NCBI RefSeq assembly: GCF_003444775.1
Contig: NZ_CP021083.1
Span: 331,119-395,118, forward strand
Length of the DNA stretch: 64,000 nt
From: Deinococcus ficus
GTDB lineage: Bacteria; Deinococcota; Deinococci; Deinococcales; Deinococcaceae
Direction: 5' to 3'
Shown here piece by piece: positions 8,221 to 16,832 of the stretch (its first letter is position 1; each line of letters opens with the position of its first letter). The notes beneath the pieces were generated by a model. That model ran no database searches, was not told the DNA's origin, and worked only from the letters and a program-made list of their open reading frames with translations. Position numbers and translations under genes: made by a program.

Positions 8221-8996
8221 GCCCCCTCCTTCAGCCGGAGGCGGACCAGCAGGTCACTCAACGCGTCCACCGTGGCCACATCGACCTCGACCGGCAGGCC
8301 GCTCGCGTCCCGGGCGTCCTCGAGGTCACGCGAGAGCCGCCGGTACTCCCGCTCGTAGAACGCCACGTCACCCGTGAAGGGTTCCTTCTCCGCCCCGCCG
8401 CGCTTCTGGTCCATCAGGTCGTCCAAGTACCCCAGCCTCACCTCGGCGTTCAGGTGCGTCAGGTTCGCCTCAGTCTTCCCAGTCCGCATCAGGTGAAGAC
8501 CGGTCAGCAGGGTGCGGAAGGTGTACAGCAGCGGCTTGACCCGGCGCGGGGACTCCTTCTGGAACATCTGCCACTGGTTCGCGCTGAAGCCCAGGTAGTG
8601 GTGCGCGTGATGCCGCGTGACGACCCGCGCCGCCAGGTGCCGGAGTTCGGCGTGTTCCGGCGTGGTGTGCACGACCAGCGGGGAGTGCAGCTGCTCGAGC
8701 ACGTACCCGTTGCGTTTGAGCAGCAGCCGGAAGAACTTCGCGGCGTCGTGCGTCACGAGGTCCAGGTCCACGGCGTGCCGGGCCGGGTCGTACATGACCT
8801 CCACGGTGTCCTGCGTGTCCTGCAGGCCCAGCACCTCCCGGACGGGCAGCAGGTGGACGCCGCGCAGGTCCCAGTCGCTGTCGGCACTGGGAAAGCCGTA
8901 CAGGTGCGCGCCACTGATCGTGGCGAACAGCAGGGGATACGGGTGGTCGCTCACCGCGGCCTGAAGGGCGGCGGGAATGGTCAATGGGGTGCTCAT
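8217..8996 (-). CDS. polymerase-beta-type nucleotidyltransferase (RNA-repair associated, 2)
   Basis: From ATG 8996 the product has 259 residues. The nucleotidyltransferase signature is SGAHLYG (28-34), then SDWDLRG (40-46) with the two metal-binding Asp residues, and a third acidic strand in VDLDLVTHD. It belongs to the predicted nucleotidyltransferases (COG3541-like) that NCBI names the RNA repair pathway DNA polymerase beta family. The likely role is adding nucleotides to, or nucleotidylating, an RNA end during repair; this is inference. Start and stop both overlap neighbours by 4 bases. Confidence 0.88.
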   Translation of the reverse strand: MSTPLTIPAALQAAVSDHPYPLLFATISGAHLYGFPSADSDWDLRGVHLLPVREVLGLQDTQDTVEVMYDPARHAVDLDLVTHDAAKFFRLLLKRNGYVLEQLHSPLVVHTTPEHAELRHLAARVVTRHHAHHYLGFSANQWQMFQKESPRRVKPLLYTFRTLLTGLHLMRTGKTEANLTHLNAEVRLGYLDDLMDQKRGGAEKEPFTGDVAFYEREYRRLSRDLEDARDASGLPVEVDVATVDALSDLLVRLRLKEGA

Positions 8997-9949
8997 GCGA
9001 TCTCCAGAGGGGTCGGGGCGTCCAGCATGCGGCGGCGGGCGCGGATCAGGAAAGCGTTCACGCGGTCGTAATCGGGCCGGTCCGGCAGGCGTGTGCGGGC
9101 CAGGGCCACGTCGAAGCGGGCGTGCAGGTCCAGACGCCAGCCTTCGGTGTCCGCCCAGCTCACCTCGCCCCGCTTGACGGCCAGCAGGGCGTCCCGGTGC
9201 TCTCCGACGTGCACCATCACCTCGCCCTGCTCCAGCACGGCAATGCCTGAGAGAAGCAGGCGAATCAGGTGCATCGCGTGCTTCGGCCGGACCTGCCCGT
9301 GGGTGCGGCGGTCGGCTTCCATCCGCCGGAACTGCGAGAGGACGTACCCGTTGTACGTCTGGTACACCAGCGTGGACAGGAACGCCTCCCGCAGGTCCAG
9401 CAGGTCCTGCGCGACCGGGGAGACGTGCTCCACCAGGGGCGTGTACAGGCACTCCAGGACGTTCGGGTTGGCCTTCAGCGCCAGCGTCAGGAACTTCTGC
9501 AGCTCCCAGTACGTCTCCTGCGTGGCGTCGTTCTCCAGCTGCTCCGGCACGCCCCACAGGCTCCAGTGCCGTTCCGCGGGCGGCAGGTAGAAGCCCCGGC
9601 GGTCGGTGTCGCTGCCTTCAGTGTCCAGCCCGAAGGCGCGGGAGCCGACCACGCAGCGGTACTGCACCCACGCGAACCAGTCCGGCTGGTTCGGCGGGGT
9701 GGGCTCGGCGTGGTGCCGCTGGACTTCCAGGTCCGCGCGCAGGAACGCGCGGACCGTGCCATCCGGGAAGCTGACCCGGTACGCGTTCCGCAGGTCGGCC
9801 GGCGCCGCCACCACCCGCCCGACCGCGCCGGCCGGCCGGCTGACCTCCCCGGAAGGAGAGTGCAGCGCGGTGCGGGTGACCACCTGCGTGCCCACCGGCA
9901 GGGGCCGCCGGTCGGTGCCCCGCGCCGGGCCGCGCTCCGGCGCGGTCAC
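8993..9949 (-). CDS. polymerase-beta-type nucleotidyltransferase (RNA-repair associated, 1)
   Basis: I place the start at GTG 9949, which overlaps the hen1 stop as GTGA and gives 318 residues. An N-terminal 90-residue segment holds a small beta-rich domain (VGTQVVTRTALHSPSG, then RVSFPDGTVRAFLR). The catalytic motif follows as VGSRAFGLDTEGSDTDRRG (101-119), and acidic strand residues lie farther on. It resembles the downstream nucleotidyltransferase but is only distantly similar, so the operon carries two different members. The N-terminal add-on is absent from the shorter one and may bind RNA; that is inference. Confidence 0.87.
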   Translation of the reverse strand: MTAPERGPARGTDRRPLPVGTQVVTRTALHSPSGEVSRPAGAVGRVVAAPADLRNAYRVSFPDGTVRAFLRADLEVQRHHAEPTPPNQPDWFAWVQYRCVVGSRAFGLDTEGSDTDRRGFYLPPAERHWSLWGVPEQLENDATQETYWELQKFLTLALKANPNVLECLYTPLVEHVSPVAQDLLDLREAFLSTLVYQTYNGYVLSQFRRMEADRRTHGQVRPKHAMHLIRLLLSGIAVLEQGEVMVHVGEHRDALLAVKRGEVSWADTEGWRLDLHARFDVALARTRLPDRPDYDRVNAFLIRARRRMLDAPTPLEIA

Positions 9950-11322
9950 GGCGCCTCCCGGCGGAAGACGGCCATCTGCGTGGGCGGCCCGAGGGCGGCG
10001 TCCACCTCTCCCACGTCCCGGAAGGTCACCGCGTACCCGAACTCCCCGGCCACCCGCTGCGCCCACGTGCGGAACTCCTGGCGCGTCCACTCGAAGCGGT
10101 GGTCGTCGTGCCGGACCGTGCCGGCCGGCAGCGTGGCCCAGCGAGCGTTGAACTCCTCGTTCGGGGTGGTCAGCACCACCGTCGCAGGCCGGGCGTCGCC
10201 GAACAGGGTGCGTTCCAGCGTCCACAGCCGCGCCCCGTCGAGGTGCTCGATGACCTCCACGACCGCCGCCGCGTCAAAGCCCCGCAGGCGGGCGTCCCGG
10301 TACGTCAACGACCCCTGGACGAGGGTCAGCCGGGCCCGGTAGGGCTCCGGGAGCTCCGCCAGGCGCAGGCGTTCCCGGGCGAGGTCCAGCACGCGCGGAC
10401 TGACGTCCATGCCGAGCAGCCGCGTGAACTGCCGCTCCGGCAGCAACCGCGCCAGCAGGTTGCCCTCCCCGCACCCGAGGTCCAGCACGCTCGCGGCCCC
10501 GGCCGCGAGCAGCTCCGCCTTCACCGCCTCCAGCCGCTGCTCGTTCAGGGAGACGTTCCGCGCCCCGGGCGCCCCGGCGTCCGCGTCCTCCTCGGGCGTG
10601 AAGTGCGCCTGCGCGGCGCGCTGCAGCGCCCGGCGGTGCTTCAGGAACCGGCGGGTGATCAGGTCCCGCTCCGGGTGGGTGTCCAGCCACCCCGCCCCGT
10701 ACCGGAGCAGCTTGTCGATCTCCGCCTCGCTCACGTAGTAGTGCTGGCTGTCGTCCAGCACCGGGATCAGCACGTACAGGTGGGCAAGCAGGTCCCGCAG
10801 GCGCACCTCGGCGCGCAGGGTCACGGCCTGGCAGGGACTCGCGCCCCACTCCGGGAAGAGCGGATCCAGCGGCGCCTCCTGCACGCTCACCCCGTACCCG
10901 AGCGGGCCGAACAGCCGCCCGGGCAGGGCCGCGTCCCCACGGGCCGGCAGGGCCGGCAACCGCACCTCGAACGGCAGGGACCGCGCCGCCAGGTCCGGGC
11001 GGTCCCTGCTGCGGCCGCTCATTGCGGTGCTGAACGCCTCACGCAGCGCCGTGCCGAGGAAACTGGACGCCGCGTACGGCCGGTCGTTCACGTACGGCTC
11101 GAGCGGCAGCCCGGCCCGGCCCCCGCCCCGCCCGCGCGAGATCACCACCGGGTCCACCTCGACGAGCAGAGCCGCCGTGCACACCTCCTCGCTTGCCTCG
11201 GGGTAGAACACGTGCCCCTGCCCGACCGGCAGACCGAACGTGAACACCCGGGCCGGGTTCTTGTGCAGCAGGAACCCCAGGTCCGTGGCGGGGTGGTGGG
11301 TGGTCGAGATGGTCAGCAGCAT
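9946..11322 (-). CDS. hen1: Hen1 3'-terminal RNA ribose 2'-O-methyltransferase
   Basis: From ATG 11322, preceded by AAGGAG, the product has 458 residues. The N-terminal half is the Hen1-specific domain that docks on Pnkp and activates ligation. The C-terminal methyltransferase has the SAM motif DLGCGEGN (281-288), EVIEH (356-360) with metal ligands, and the RHDDHRFEWTR block (404-414) that supplies the metal His and is a hallmark of Hen1. It methylates the 2'-OH at the broken RNA end before sealing, which makes the repaired RNA resistant to another cut. It is the first gene of the operon. Confidence 0.97.
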   Translation of the reverse strand: MLLTISTTHHPATDLGFLLHKNPARVFTFGLPVGQGHVFYPEASEEVCTAALLVEVDPVVISRGRGGGRAGLPLEPYVNDRPYAASSFLGTALREAFSTAMSGRSRDRPDLAARSLPFEVRLPALPARGDAALPGRLFGPLGYGVSVQEAPLDPLFPEWGASPCQAVTLRAEVRLRDLLAHLYVLIPVLDDSQHYYVSEAEIDKLLRYGAGWLDTHPERDLITRRFLKHRRALQRAAQAHFTPEEDADAGAPGARNVSLNEQRLEAVKAELLAAGAASVLDLGCGEGNLLARLLPERQFTRLLGMDVSPRVLDLARERLRLAELPEPYRARLTLVQGSLTYRDARLRGFDAAAVVEVIEHLDGARLWTLERTLFGDARPATVVLTTPNEEFNARWATLPAGTVRHDDHRFEWTRQEFRTWAQRVAGEFGYAVTFRDVGEVDAALGPPTQMAVFRREAP

Positions 11323-11658
11323 GGCGGTCTCCTTCGGGGCCCTCACTCCAGGCCTCAGCGCGGCGTGCACCAGCGTACTGTCCGTCAGGGCGGCTTCCAT
11401 CCGCACTTGGGCGTAGCCGCGCCAGATCGGGCAGGGGCCGCCTGGTGCCCTATCTGGCCGCCAGTCGGCGTGCACGCTCGGCCCCTTCACGGACCTGCAA
11501 AGGGTGAGGGATCGGGGTGCACGGGGAGCCAGCCTGACCTCGGACTCAGGGACCTGCCAGAGCTCCGTCTGGGACGACTTCTACGACTGGGGCCTCGTGG
11601 CACACGTCGAGCGCGAACCTTACTGAACGGGGTATTTCATCGGAGAAAGGTCGGCGAG
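11323..11658. other. intergenic, upstream region of the RNA-repair operon
   Basis: This stretch should contain the hen1 promoter, but no standard -35/-10 pair or clear operator is evident on the minus strand. On the plus strand a short frame ending at 11624 (WDDFYDWGLVAHVE) reads as protein-like text without a start, and may be another remnant. Confidence 0.3.
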
Positions 11659-11990
11659 ATGATGGCGGTCAACACCCGCTCCGACGGGACGTCCGCCTGG
11701 AACGAAGTGGCGTACGCGAGTGCGAGCGACGCCCTGCGCATCAGAGCGGACGGCACCGACGAGTGGAAGGACCTGAGTGGCAGGGTCACGAAAGGCAGGT
11801 GGACCGCAGCGCCGGACGGCCCGGGATCATCGTGAAGGACGCCCGAAGGGGAGCGTGGAACCTGCACAACACCACCAATCTGGTCGAGGAACGCTTCCGG
11901 AAACTGCAGGGCGCACGCCTGTTCCCGAGTGACCCGGGAAAGATGAGCATGGCCGCACCCCGTCCCCTGGGCCGCCCACCTGTTGGCCTC
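11659..11990 (+). pseudogene. possible frameshifted small gene
   Basis: From ATG 11659 about 50 codons read as natural protein (TSAWNEVAYASASDALRIRA, TDEWKDLSGRV). The sense then appears to pass, near 11810-11825, into another frame with GIIVKDARRGAWNLHNTTNL and EERFRKLQGARL. Each half is short and I do not recognise the family. If the two halves belong together this is a pseudogene; otherwise both are chance frames. The rest of the gap to 12143 holds nothing I can identify. Confidence 0.25.
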
Positions 11991-12143
11991 CCTCGGGGAC
12001 CGTCTGCGCGCACCGTACACGGGTTCCGCATCGGGCCCTCCCAACGGAGTGCCGGGCAGGTCGGGGAGGAGGATGGCGGGTGCGGGTCGTCTCCGACCCT
12101 CCGCTCCTCTCAGCGGCGCCTCAGCCGCACGGCTTGAGCCGCT

Positions 12144-14180
12144 TCACCGGGTCCAGCCATGCTCATAGCAGTAGGCCCAGGTTTCGCCTGGCTCAGCGCT
12201 GCGAATCACCGGGTGGGCCTGGGCGTGCGCGTGCTGCGTGGCGTGCCTGTTCTTCGAGGAGTCGCAGCAGCCGACATGTCCGCAGGTCATGCATGTCCGC
12301 AGGTGCACCCAGGTGTCCCCCAGGGCGAGGCACTCCAGGCACACGTCGGCCTCGGGGACGATGGGCCCGGCCGCGCTCAGGGCGTGAGGACACTGGGCCT
12401 GCTGCGCGGGCGTGAGGCTCACTGGGGCGTGCTCCGAGAGATGTTGAGTCACCTGGGCGCGACTCACGTCCGGGGGCGTGAGGAGGTCCAGAATTCCCGT
12501 GGCCACCTCCTTCCGGGGGGTCAGGACGTGCCGCGCCCCCAGCGCTTTGAGGTGACTGAGGTCGTCGGGCGTTTCTGCCCGGGTGATGATGGGCAGGTCG
12601 GGCGCCACCGTCCGGGCGACGCTCACGGCGCGGGCCGTCATTTCCGCGTCGTCGTCCGCCACCACCAGGACCCGGGCGGAGGCGATCCCCAGGTCGCGCA
12701 GCAGGCCGGCCCGGGTGTAGTCGGCGATCAGGACGGGCGCTCCGCGTCCGGACAGTTCGCTTGCGCCGTCCGGGCTGCGGGTGATGACGCTGTACGGAAC
12801 CCCCACCCGCGAAAGCGCGCGAGCAGCGAGACGGGCATGCGCTCCATACCCGGCAAACACCACCCGGTCCGCGACAGGAAGGGCACTTCCGTGATCCGAC
12901 CCGGCAGACTCCCCGGCCTGAACGCTGGGGCGGGGTGGCCGCTGGCCCAACAGGGGCGTGGCCAGGGCACCCAGCGCGGGGGTGACGACCATCAGGAGGA
13001 CCGTCGCCGCGATAAAGACCTGCGTGCCCTGCGGACCCAGTCCGGCGAAACTGAGGCCCAGGGCGGTGCCCGTGGCGGCCAGGACGAAGGAGAACTCACC
13101 CACCTGCGCGGTCAGGAGCGCGACCGGCAGGGTCACGTCCAGCGGCTCGCCCAGCAACCGGACACTCAAGGTGGTCACGGCCGCCTTCAGCACGGCAATC
13201 AGCAGCACCGCCCCCAACACTTCGGGCAGATGGGTGAGGAGGAAGGCCGGGTTCAGCTGCAGCCCGACCGACAGGAAAAAGGCGGCGCTGAAGAGCACCT
13301 GGAGCGGAAGAATCTCACCCAGCGCCTGCATCCCGTAGCGGCTTTCACTCACCAGCAGACCCGCCAGGAAGGCGCCCAGCGCGAGGCTGACCCCGGCCAT
13401 GGCCGTGAGGCTGGCGGTGCCGAAGCACAGGGCGACGACGGTCAGGAGAAAGATCTCCGTGCTGCAGGTGCGCGCCACGACCTCCATCACGGGAGGCACG
13501 AGCCGCCGGGCCGCGACCAGCACAAAGCCGATGATCCCCGCCGCCTTGGCCAGCGCCAGGGCGACGCCGCCCGGCCCGCCGCCCTGCCCGGCCAGCATGG
13601 GAATCAGGAGCACCATCAGGACCACCGCAAGATCCTGAAAAATCAGGATGCCCAGGGCCACCTGCCCGGTGCGGGCGCCGGTCTCTCCGCGCTCAGCCAG
13701 GAGACGCATCACGATCGCGGTGCTCGACAGGGCCACCAGACAGCCCGTGAACACGGCGCTTTGCCACCCCACACCGAAGGCAAGCAGAGCCGCCGACACG
13801 GCAGCGACCGTCAAACCCGTCTGCAGGCCACCACCCAGGAAGATGAGCCGGGCGATGCGCACGAGCCTTTCCAGACTGAACTCCACCCCGATGGTAAAGA
13901 GCAGGAGCATCACGCCGATCTCGCTGGCTGAGTTGATCAGCGCCGGGTCGCGGATGAGCCCCAAGGCGCCTGGCCCCACGAGGACCCCGGCGAGCAGGAA
14001 GCCAATGATTGGAATCAGTCGAATCCGGTAGGACAGGTAGGCGGCCAGGGCGGAAACGAGCAGCAGCAGGGTCAGGGGCAGAAGAAATTCAGGGGGGCCT
14101 GTGTGACCTGCCTCCCCTTGCGCAGCGACGGCGGATCCCAGCAGCAGGGGAGAGGTTACCAGGGCACGCCCACGTGTCAT
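12144..14180 (-). CDS. CPA2 cation:proton antiporter with TrkA-N and UBP-type zinc finger
   Basis: From ATG 14180 the product has 678 residues. After a possible cleaved or first membrane helix come about a dozen hydrophobic segments of the KefB/RosB type, with IGFLLAGVLVGPGALG, the GVEFSLERL segment and LGILIFQDLAVV typical of the family. Residues around 420-540 form a Rossmann-type RCK/TrkA-N domain (VVFAGYGAHARLAARAL). The last about 85 residues are a UBP-type zinc finger with CLECLALGDTWVHLRTCMTC-like Cys pairs and HAQAHPV. It should exchange K+ or Na+ for protons across the inner membrane. The zinc finger is unusual in such a transporter in bacteria. Confidence 0.9.
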   Translation of the reverse strand: MTRGRALVTSPLLLGSAVAAQGEAGHTGPPEFLLPLTLLLLVSALAAYLSYRIRLIPIIGFLLAGVLVGPGALGLIRDPALINSASEIGVMLLLFTIGVEFSLERLVRIARLIFLGGGLQTGLTVAAVSAALLAFGVGWQSAVFTGCLVALSSTAIVMRLLAERGETGARTGQVALGILIFQDLAVVLMVLLIPMLAGQGGGPGGVALALAKAAGIIGFVLVAARRLVPPVMEVVARTCSTEIFLLTVVALCFGTASLTAMAGVSLALGAFLAGLLVSESRYGMQALGEILPLQVLFSAAFFLSVGLQLNPAFLLTHLPEVLGAVLLIAVLKAAVTTLSVRLLGEPLDVTLPVALLTAQVGEFSFVLAATGTALGLSFAGLGPQGTQVFIAATVLLMVVTPALGALATPLLGQRPPRPSVQAGESAGSDHGSALPVADRVVFAGYGAHARLAARALSRVGVPYSVITRSPDGASELSGRGAPVLIADYTRAGLLRDLGIASARVLVVADDDAEMTARAVSVARTVAPDLPIITRAETPDDLSHLKALGARHVLTPRKEVATGILDLLTPPDVSRAQVTQHLSEHAPVSLTPAQQAQCPHALSAAGPIVPEADVCLECLALGDTWVHLRTCMTCGHVGCCDSSKNRHATQHAHAQAHPVIRSAEPGETWAYCYEHGWTR

Positions 14181-14185
14181 GAACC

Positions 14186-14214
14186 AGTGTGGCAAAGGGC
14201 CGCAACGCGGTCAA
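14186..14214 (-). promoter_or_regulatory. promoter of the antiporter gene, leaderless type
   Basis: On the minus strand TTGACC (14209-14214) is followed after 17 nt by CACACT (14186-14191). The ATG at 14180 comes 5 nt later. The -35 is good and the -10 is weak; the spacing to the start codon implies an mRNA with no leader. Confidence 0.4.
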
Positions 14215-14451
14215 CGTGATGGCCGGCATGACCTCCCTGCTCAAGGGCCGGGAGACTGGCCTGGCCTCCTGCACGATTCAAAGGTCGTGGTCGGCCGCCG
14301 ACGGAGCCCGCGGTGTGCCGGCGTTCCGTCCAGAACACCCGAAGGGCCTGACCCAGACTCATTGCAGGATCACCCTCTGGCCCGGCCTGGACGCCTGTTC
14401 AGTCAACGGCCTGGTCTCGCTTTCAACATACACCCGGGCCCAGCGGTTGCC

Positions 14452-15156
14452 TCAGCAGAGGCTCCGGCAGCTCTGGAAGAACGCGCGCGCCGGGAGGGAG
14501 TCCGGGGCAAGCACCTCCGGGTGCCACTGCACCGCGATCAGGCCGTCGCCCTCCACGGCCTCCACCAGCCCGTCCGGGGCGTGCGCGGCAGCCACCAGTC
14601 CGGGCGCCAGGTCGCGCAGCGCCTGATGGTGGTACGAGTTCACGAACGCGCGCTCCCCGTGCGTGGCGTGCAGGTGGGTGCCGGGCGTGAACGTCACCTC
14701 GTGCCCCACGGCGGGGGAGGGGGCGACCTGCGCGTGGTCCGCCCAGAATTCCGGGGCGTCCGGCAGGTGCTGCCACAGCGTGCCGCCCTCGAGCACGTTG
14801 ATCATCTGCACGCCCCGGCAGATGCCGAACACCGGTTTGCCCAGGCGGCGCGCCTCGCGGTACAGCCGGATCTCGAATTCGTCCCGCTCGCCGTCCACCT
14901 GACCCAGGCCGCGGCGGGGGTGCTCCCCGAAGTGACGGGGGTGCACGTCCACGCCGCCGGTGAGCAGCACGGCGTCCACCTGCGCGGCGTACGTCTCGGC
15001 GAGGTCCGGCAGGGTGGGGAGCAGCAGGGGCAGGAACCCAGCGGCGTCGAGCGCCTCGGTGTAGCGGCGGGGCGTGCCGTTGAACACGCGGCCCAGGCCG
15101 GTGCCTTCTGTCAGTTGTGAGGTGCTCAGGCCGACGACGGGACGGGGGGCGGGCAT
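14452..15156 (-). CDS. class I glutamine amidotransferase-like hydrolase (PuuD/peptidase C26 type)
   Basis: From ATG 15156 the product has 234 residues, normal for gamma-glutamyl-GABA hydrolase-like proteins. It opens with VVGLSTSQL, has the LLTGGVDVHPRHFGE segment typical of the family, the nucleophile Cys in GICRG with the following VQMINV, and the His/Glu pair in QWHPE. It probably hydrolyses gamma-glutamyl bonds of a small compound in the cytoplasm; whether the substrate is gamma-glutamyl-GABA is not shown. The start was chosen because TATGCT lies 6 nt before it. It is a single gene upstream of which the HU gene ends. Confidence 0.88.
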   Translation of the reverse strand: MPAPRPVVGLSTSQLTEGTGLGRVFNGTPRRYTEALDAAGFLPLLLPTLPDLAETYAAQVDAVLLTGGVDVHPRHFGEHPRRGLGQVDGERDEFEIRLYREARRLGKPVFGICRGVQMINVLEGGTLWQHLPDAPEFWADHAQVAPSPAVGHEVTFTPGTHLHATHGERAFVNSYHHQALRDLAPGLVAAAHAPDGLVEAVEGDGLIAVQWHPEVLAPDSLPARAFFQSCRSLC

Positions 15157-15162
15157 GCCCCG

Positions 15163-15168
15163 AGCATA
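15163..15168 (-). promoter_or_regulatory. leaderless-type -10 box of the amidotransferase-like gene
   Basis: TATGCT on the minus strand is separated by 6 nt from the ATG at 15156. It shows the same spacing as four other single genes in this window. Confidence 0.4.
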
Positions 15169-15184
15169 CGCGGGCGCAGCGAAA

Positions 15185-15222
15185 GGCACGCGCCCCCGGA
15201 CCGGATGGTGGGGGCGCGTGCC
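15185..15222 (-). terminator. terminator of the HU gene
   Basis: A perfect 13-bp GC-rich stem (15185-15197 with 15210-15222) lies 24 bp past the HU stop. On the minus strand it is followed by a short TTTC tail. Confidence 0.8.
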
Positions 15223-15245
15223 TGCTGGAAGAATTCAGGTCAGGA

Positions 15246-15608
15246 TTACAGGTTGCCCTTGAGGGTGCTGGCGACCTTGAAGGCGACCTTCTTGCCGGCG
15301 GGAATCTGGATCTTCTCGCTGGTGCCGGGGCGCACGCCGGTGCGGGCGGCGGTGGCCTTGACGCTCAGGGTGCCGAGGCCGGGCATGCCGACGCTCTTGC
15401 CGCCCTTCACGGCGGTCACGATGGCGTCCAGCATGGCGCTGACGGCTTCCTCGCTCTGCTTCTTGGTCAGGCCGGTCTTGTCGGCGACCATTTCCACCAG
15501 CTGGGTCTTGGCGACCTTGTTGGACTCGCCGGCGGCAGCCTTACGGGGAGCAGCTTTGGCGCTGGCAGCGGGCTTCTTGGCGGGGGCCTTCGATGACTTT
15601 TTGGTCAT
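15246..15608 (-). CDS. hup: DNA-binding protein HU
   Basis: The product from ATG 15608 has 120 residues. The first about 30 are a Lys/Ala/Pro-rich tail ([11 protein letters not shown] onward) in front of a normal HU fold: [18 protein letters not shown], an [13 protein letters not shown] helix, and the DNA-binding arm region with [14 protein letters not shown]. Tailed HU is a recognised trait of Deinococcus, where it compacts the nucleoid. A second ATG 12 nt upstream is possible. A GC-rich terminator follows the gene. Confidence 0.95.
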   Translation of the reverse strand: MTKKSSKAPAKKPAASAKAAPRKAAAGESNKVAKTQLVEMVADKTGLTKKQSEEAVSAMLDAIVTAVKGGKSVGMPGLGTLSVKATAARTGVRPGTSEKIQIPAGKKVAFKVASTLKGNL

Positions 15609-15675
15609 GGTGAGCAGCATGACATACGCCCTGCGGGAAAAGAAGAGGGGGTATGGGATTCCAGCCCGCCAGTAC

Positions 15676-15709
15676 GGCATTTCCCAGTCTGAGAGAAATA
15701 TGAAATGCC
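15676..15709. promoter_or_regulatory. inverted repeat upstream of the HU gene
   Basis: GGCATTTC (15676-15683) and GAAATGCC (15702-15709) form a perfect 8-bp inverted repeat with an 18-nt spacer, 68-101 bp upstream of the HU start. It could be an operator or part of the 5' leader. The remainder of the gap between HU and pstB (15710-15994) shows nothing I can name. Confidence 0.3.
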
Positions 15710-15994
15710 TCCAGGACGCTGTTTTTCCCGTTATTGAGGTTCGTGGCGTGTGGCACGGGAAAAGCCCGGGCTTCCGTTTGGCGGGGTCGGCATTTCTGTC
15801 GTTGTCACCGTGGAAACTCCGGACAGGGCAGCTCGGCATCATAGAGCGTGACGGAAATTGTTCGTACTGGACGTGAATTCTGAGAATAGGACGTGCAGGC
15901 GCGCTCCCCGGCGGCGTTGCCGCTGAGGACGCGCTGGCCGGCTATACCCCCCTCTGCTCCCCGTCTTCATGGACGGACCATGGCATGCAAAGAA

Positions 15995-16030
15995 GCGCTC
16001 CCCGGTCCTGCAAACTGGACCGGGGAGCGC
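15995..16030 (-). terminator. terminator of the pst operon
   Basis: A perfect 14-bp stem (15995-16008 with 16017-16030) has an 8-nt loop. It stands 22 bp after the pstB stop and is followed on the minus strand by TTCTTT. Confidence 0.85.
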
Positions 16031-16051
16031 CGGGCGGCCTCTCAGCCGGCG

Positions 16052-16810
16052 TCAGCCGAAGCGGCCGGTGACGTACGCCTCAGTGCGCTCGTCTTTCGGG
16101 GACTGGAAGATCTGCTCGGTGGCGCCATGCTCGACCATGTCGCCCACCAGGAAGAAGCTCGTGGTGTCGCTCACGCGGGCCGCCTGGTGCATGTTGTGCG
16201 TCACGATCACGATGGTCGTGACCTTCTTCAGGTCCGTCATCAGGTCCTCGATCCTCGCGGTGCTGGCCGGGTCCAGGGCGCTGGTCGGCTCGTCCATCAG
16301 CAGCACCTCCGGGTCCACCGCCAGGGCCCGCGCGATGCACAGGCGTTGCTGCTGCCCACCGGACAGCCCGGTCGCCGGGGTGTGCAGGCGGTCCTTGACC
16401 TCGTCCCACAGGGCCGCGCCGCGCAGGGAGCGTTCGGCGACCTCGCTGAGCTGCCGGCGGTCGCGCACCCCGGCGAGTTTCAGGCCGGCGACCACGTTGT
16501 CGAAGACGCTCATGGTGGGGAAGGGGTTGGGTTTCTGGAACACCATGCCCACCCGGCGGCGCATGGCGACCGGGTCCACGCCCGGGTCGTACACGTCCTG
16601 CCCGTCCAGGATGATCCGGCCGGTCACGCGGGCGCCGGGCGTGAGGTCATGCATGCGGTTGATGGCGCGCAGGAAGGTGGTCTTTCCGCAGCCGCTGGGG
16701 CCGATGAGGGCGTTCACGGTGCCGCGGGCGAAGTTCAGGTTGACGTTCTTCACGGCGTGCTTGTCGCCGTAGTGGATGTTCACGTCCTGCGCGCTGAGGA
16801 TGGTCGTCAT
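16052..16810 (-). CDS. pstB: phosphate ABC transporter ATPase PstB
   Basis: This 252-residue protein is a standard PstB. It has Walker [10 protein letters not shown] (37-45), the PstB-type [17 protein letters not shown]-loop region, the signature LSGGQQQR (149-156), Walker B LLMDEP (170-175) and the switch His in VTHNM. It powers phosphate uptake at the inner membrane with PstA and PstC, and in many bacteria relays phosphate status to the PhoR/PhoB system. It is the last gene of the operon, 22 bp after pstA; phoU is not in the window. Confidence 0.97.
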   Translation of the reverse strand: MTTILSAQDVNIHYGDKHAVKNVNLNFARGTVNALIGPSGCGKTTFLRAINRMHDLTPGARVTGRIILDGQDVYDPGVDPVAMRRRVGMVFQKPNPFPTMSVFDNVVAGLKLAGVRDRRQLSEVAERSLRGAALWDEVKDRLHTPATGLSGGQQQRLCIARALAVDPEVLLMDEPTSALDPASTARIEDLMTDLKKVTTIVIVTHNMHQAARVSDTTSFFLVGDMVEHGATEQIFQSPKDERTEAYVTGRFG

Positions 16811-16832
16811 GGGGTTCTGGGGCTCCTTGGGG

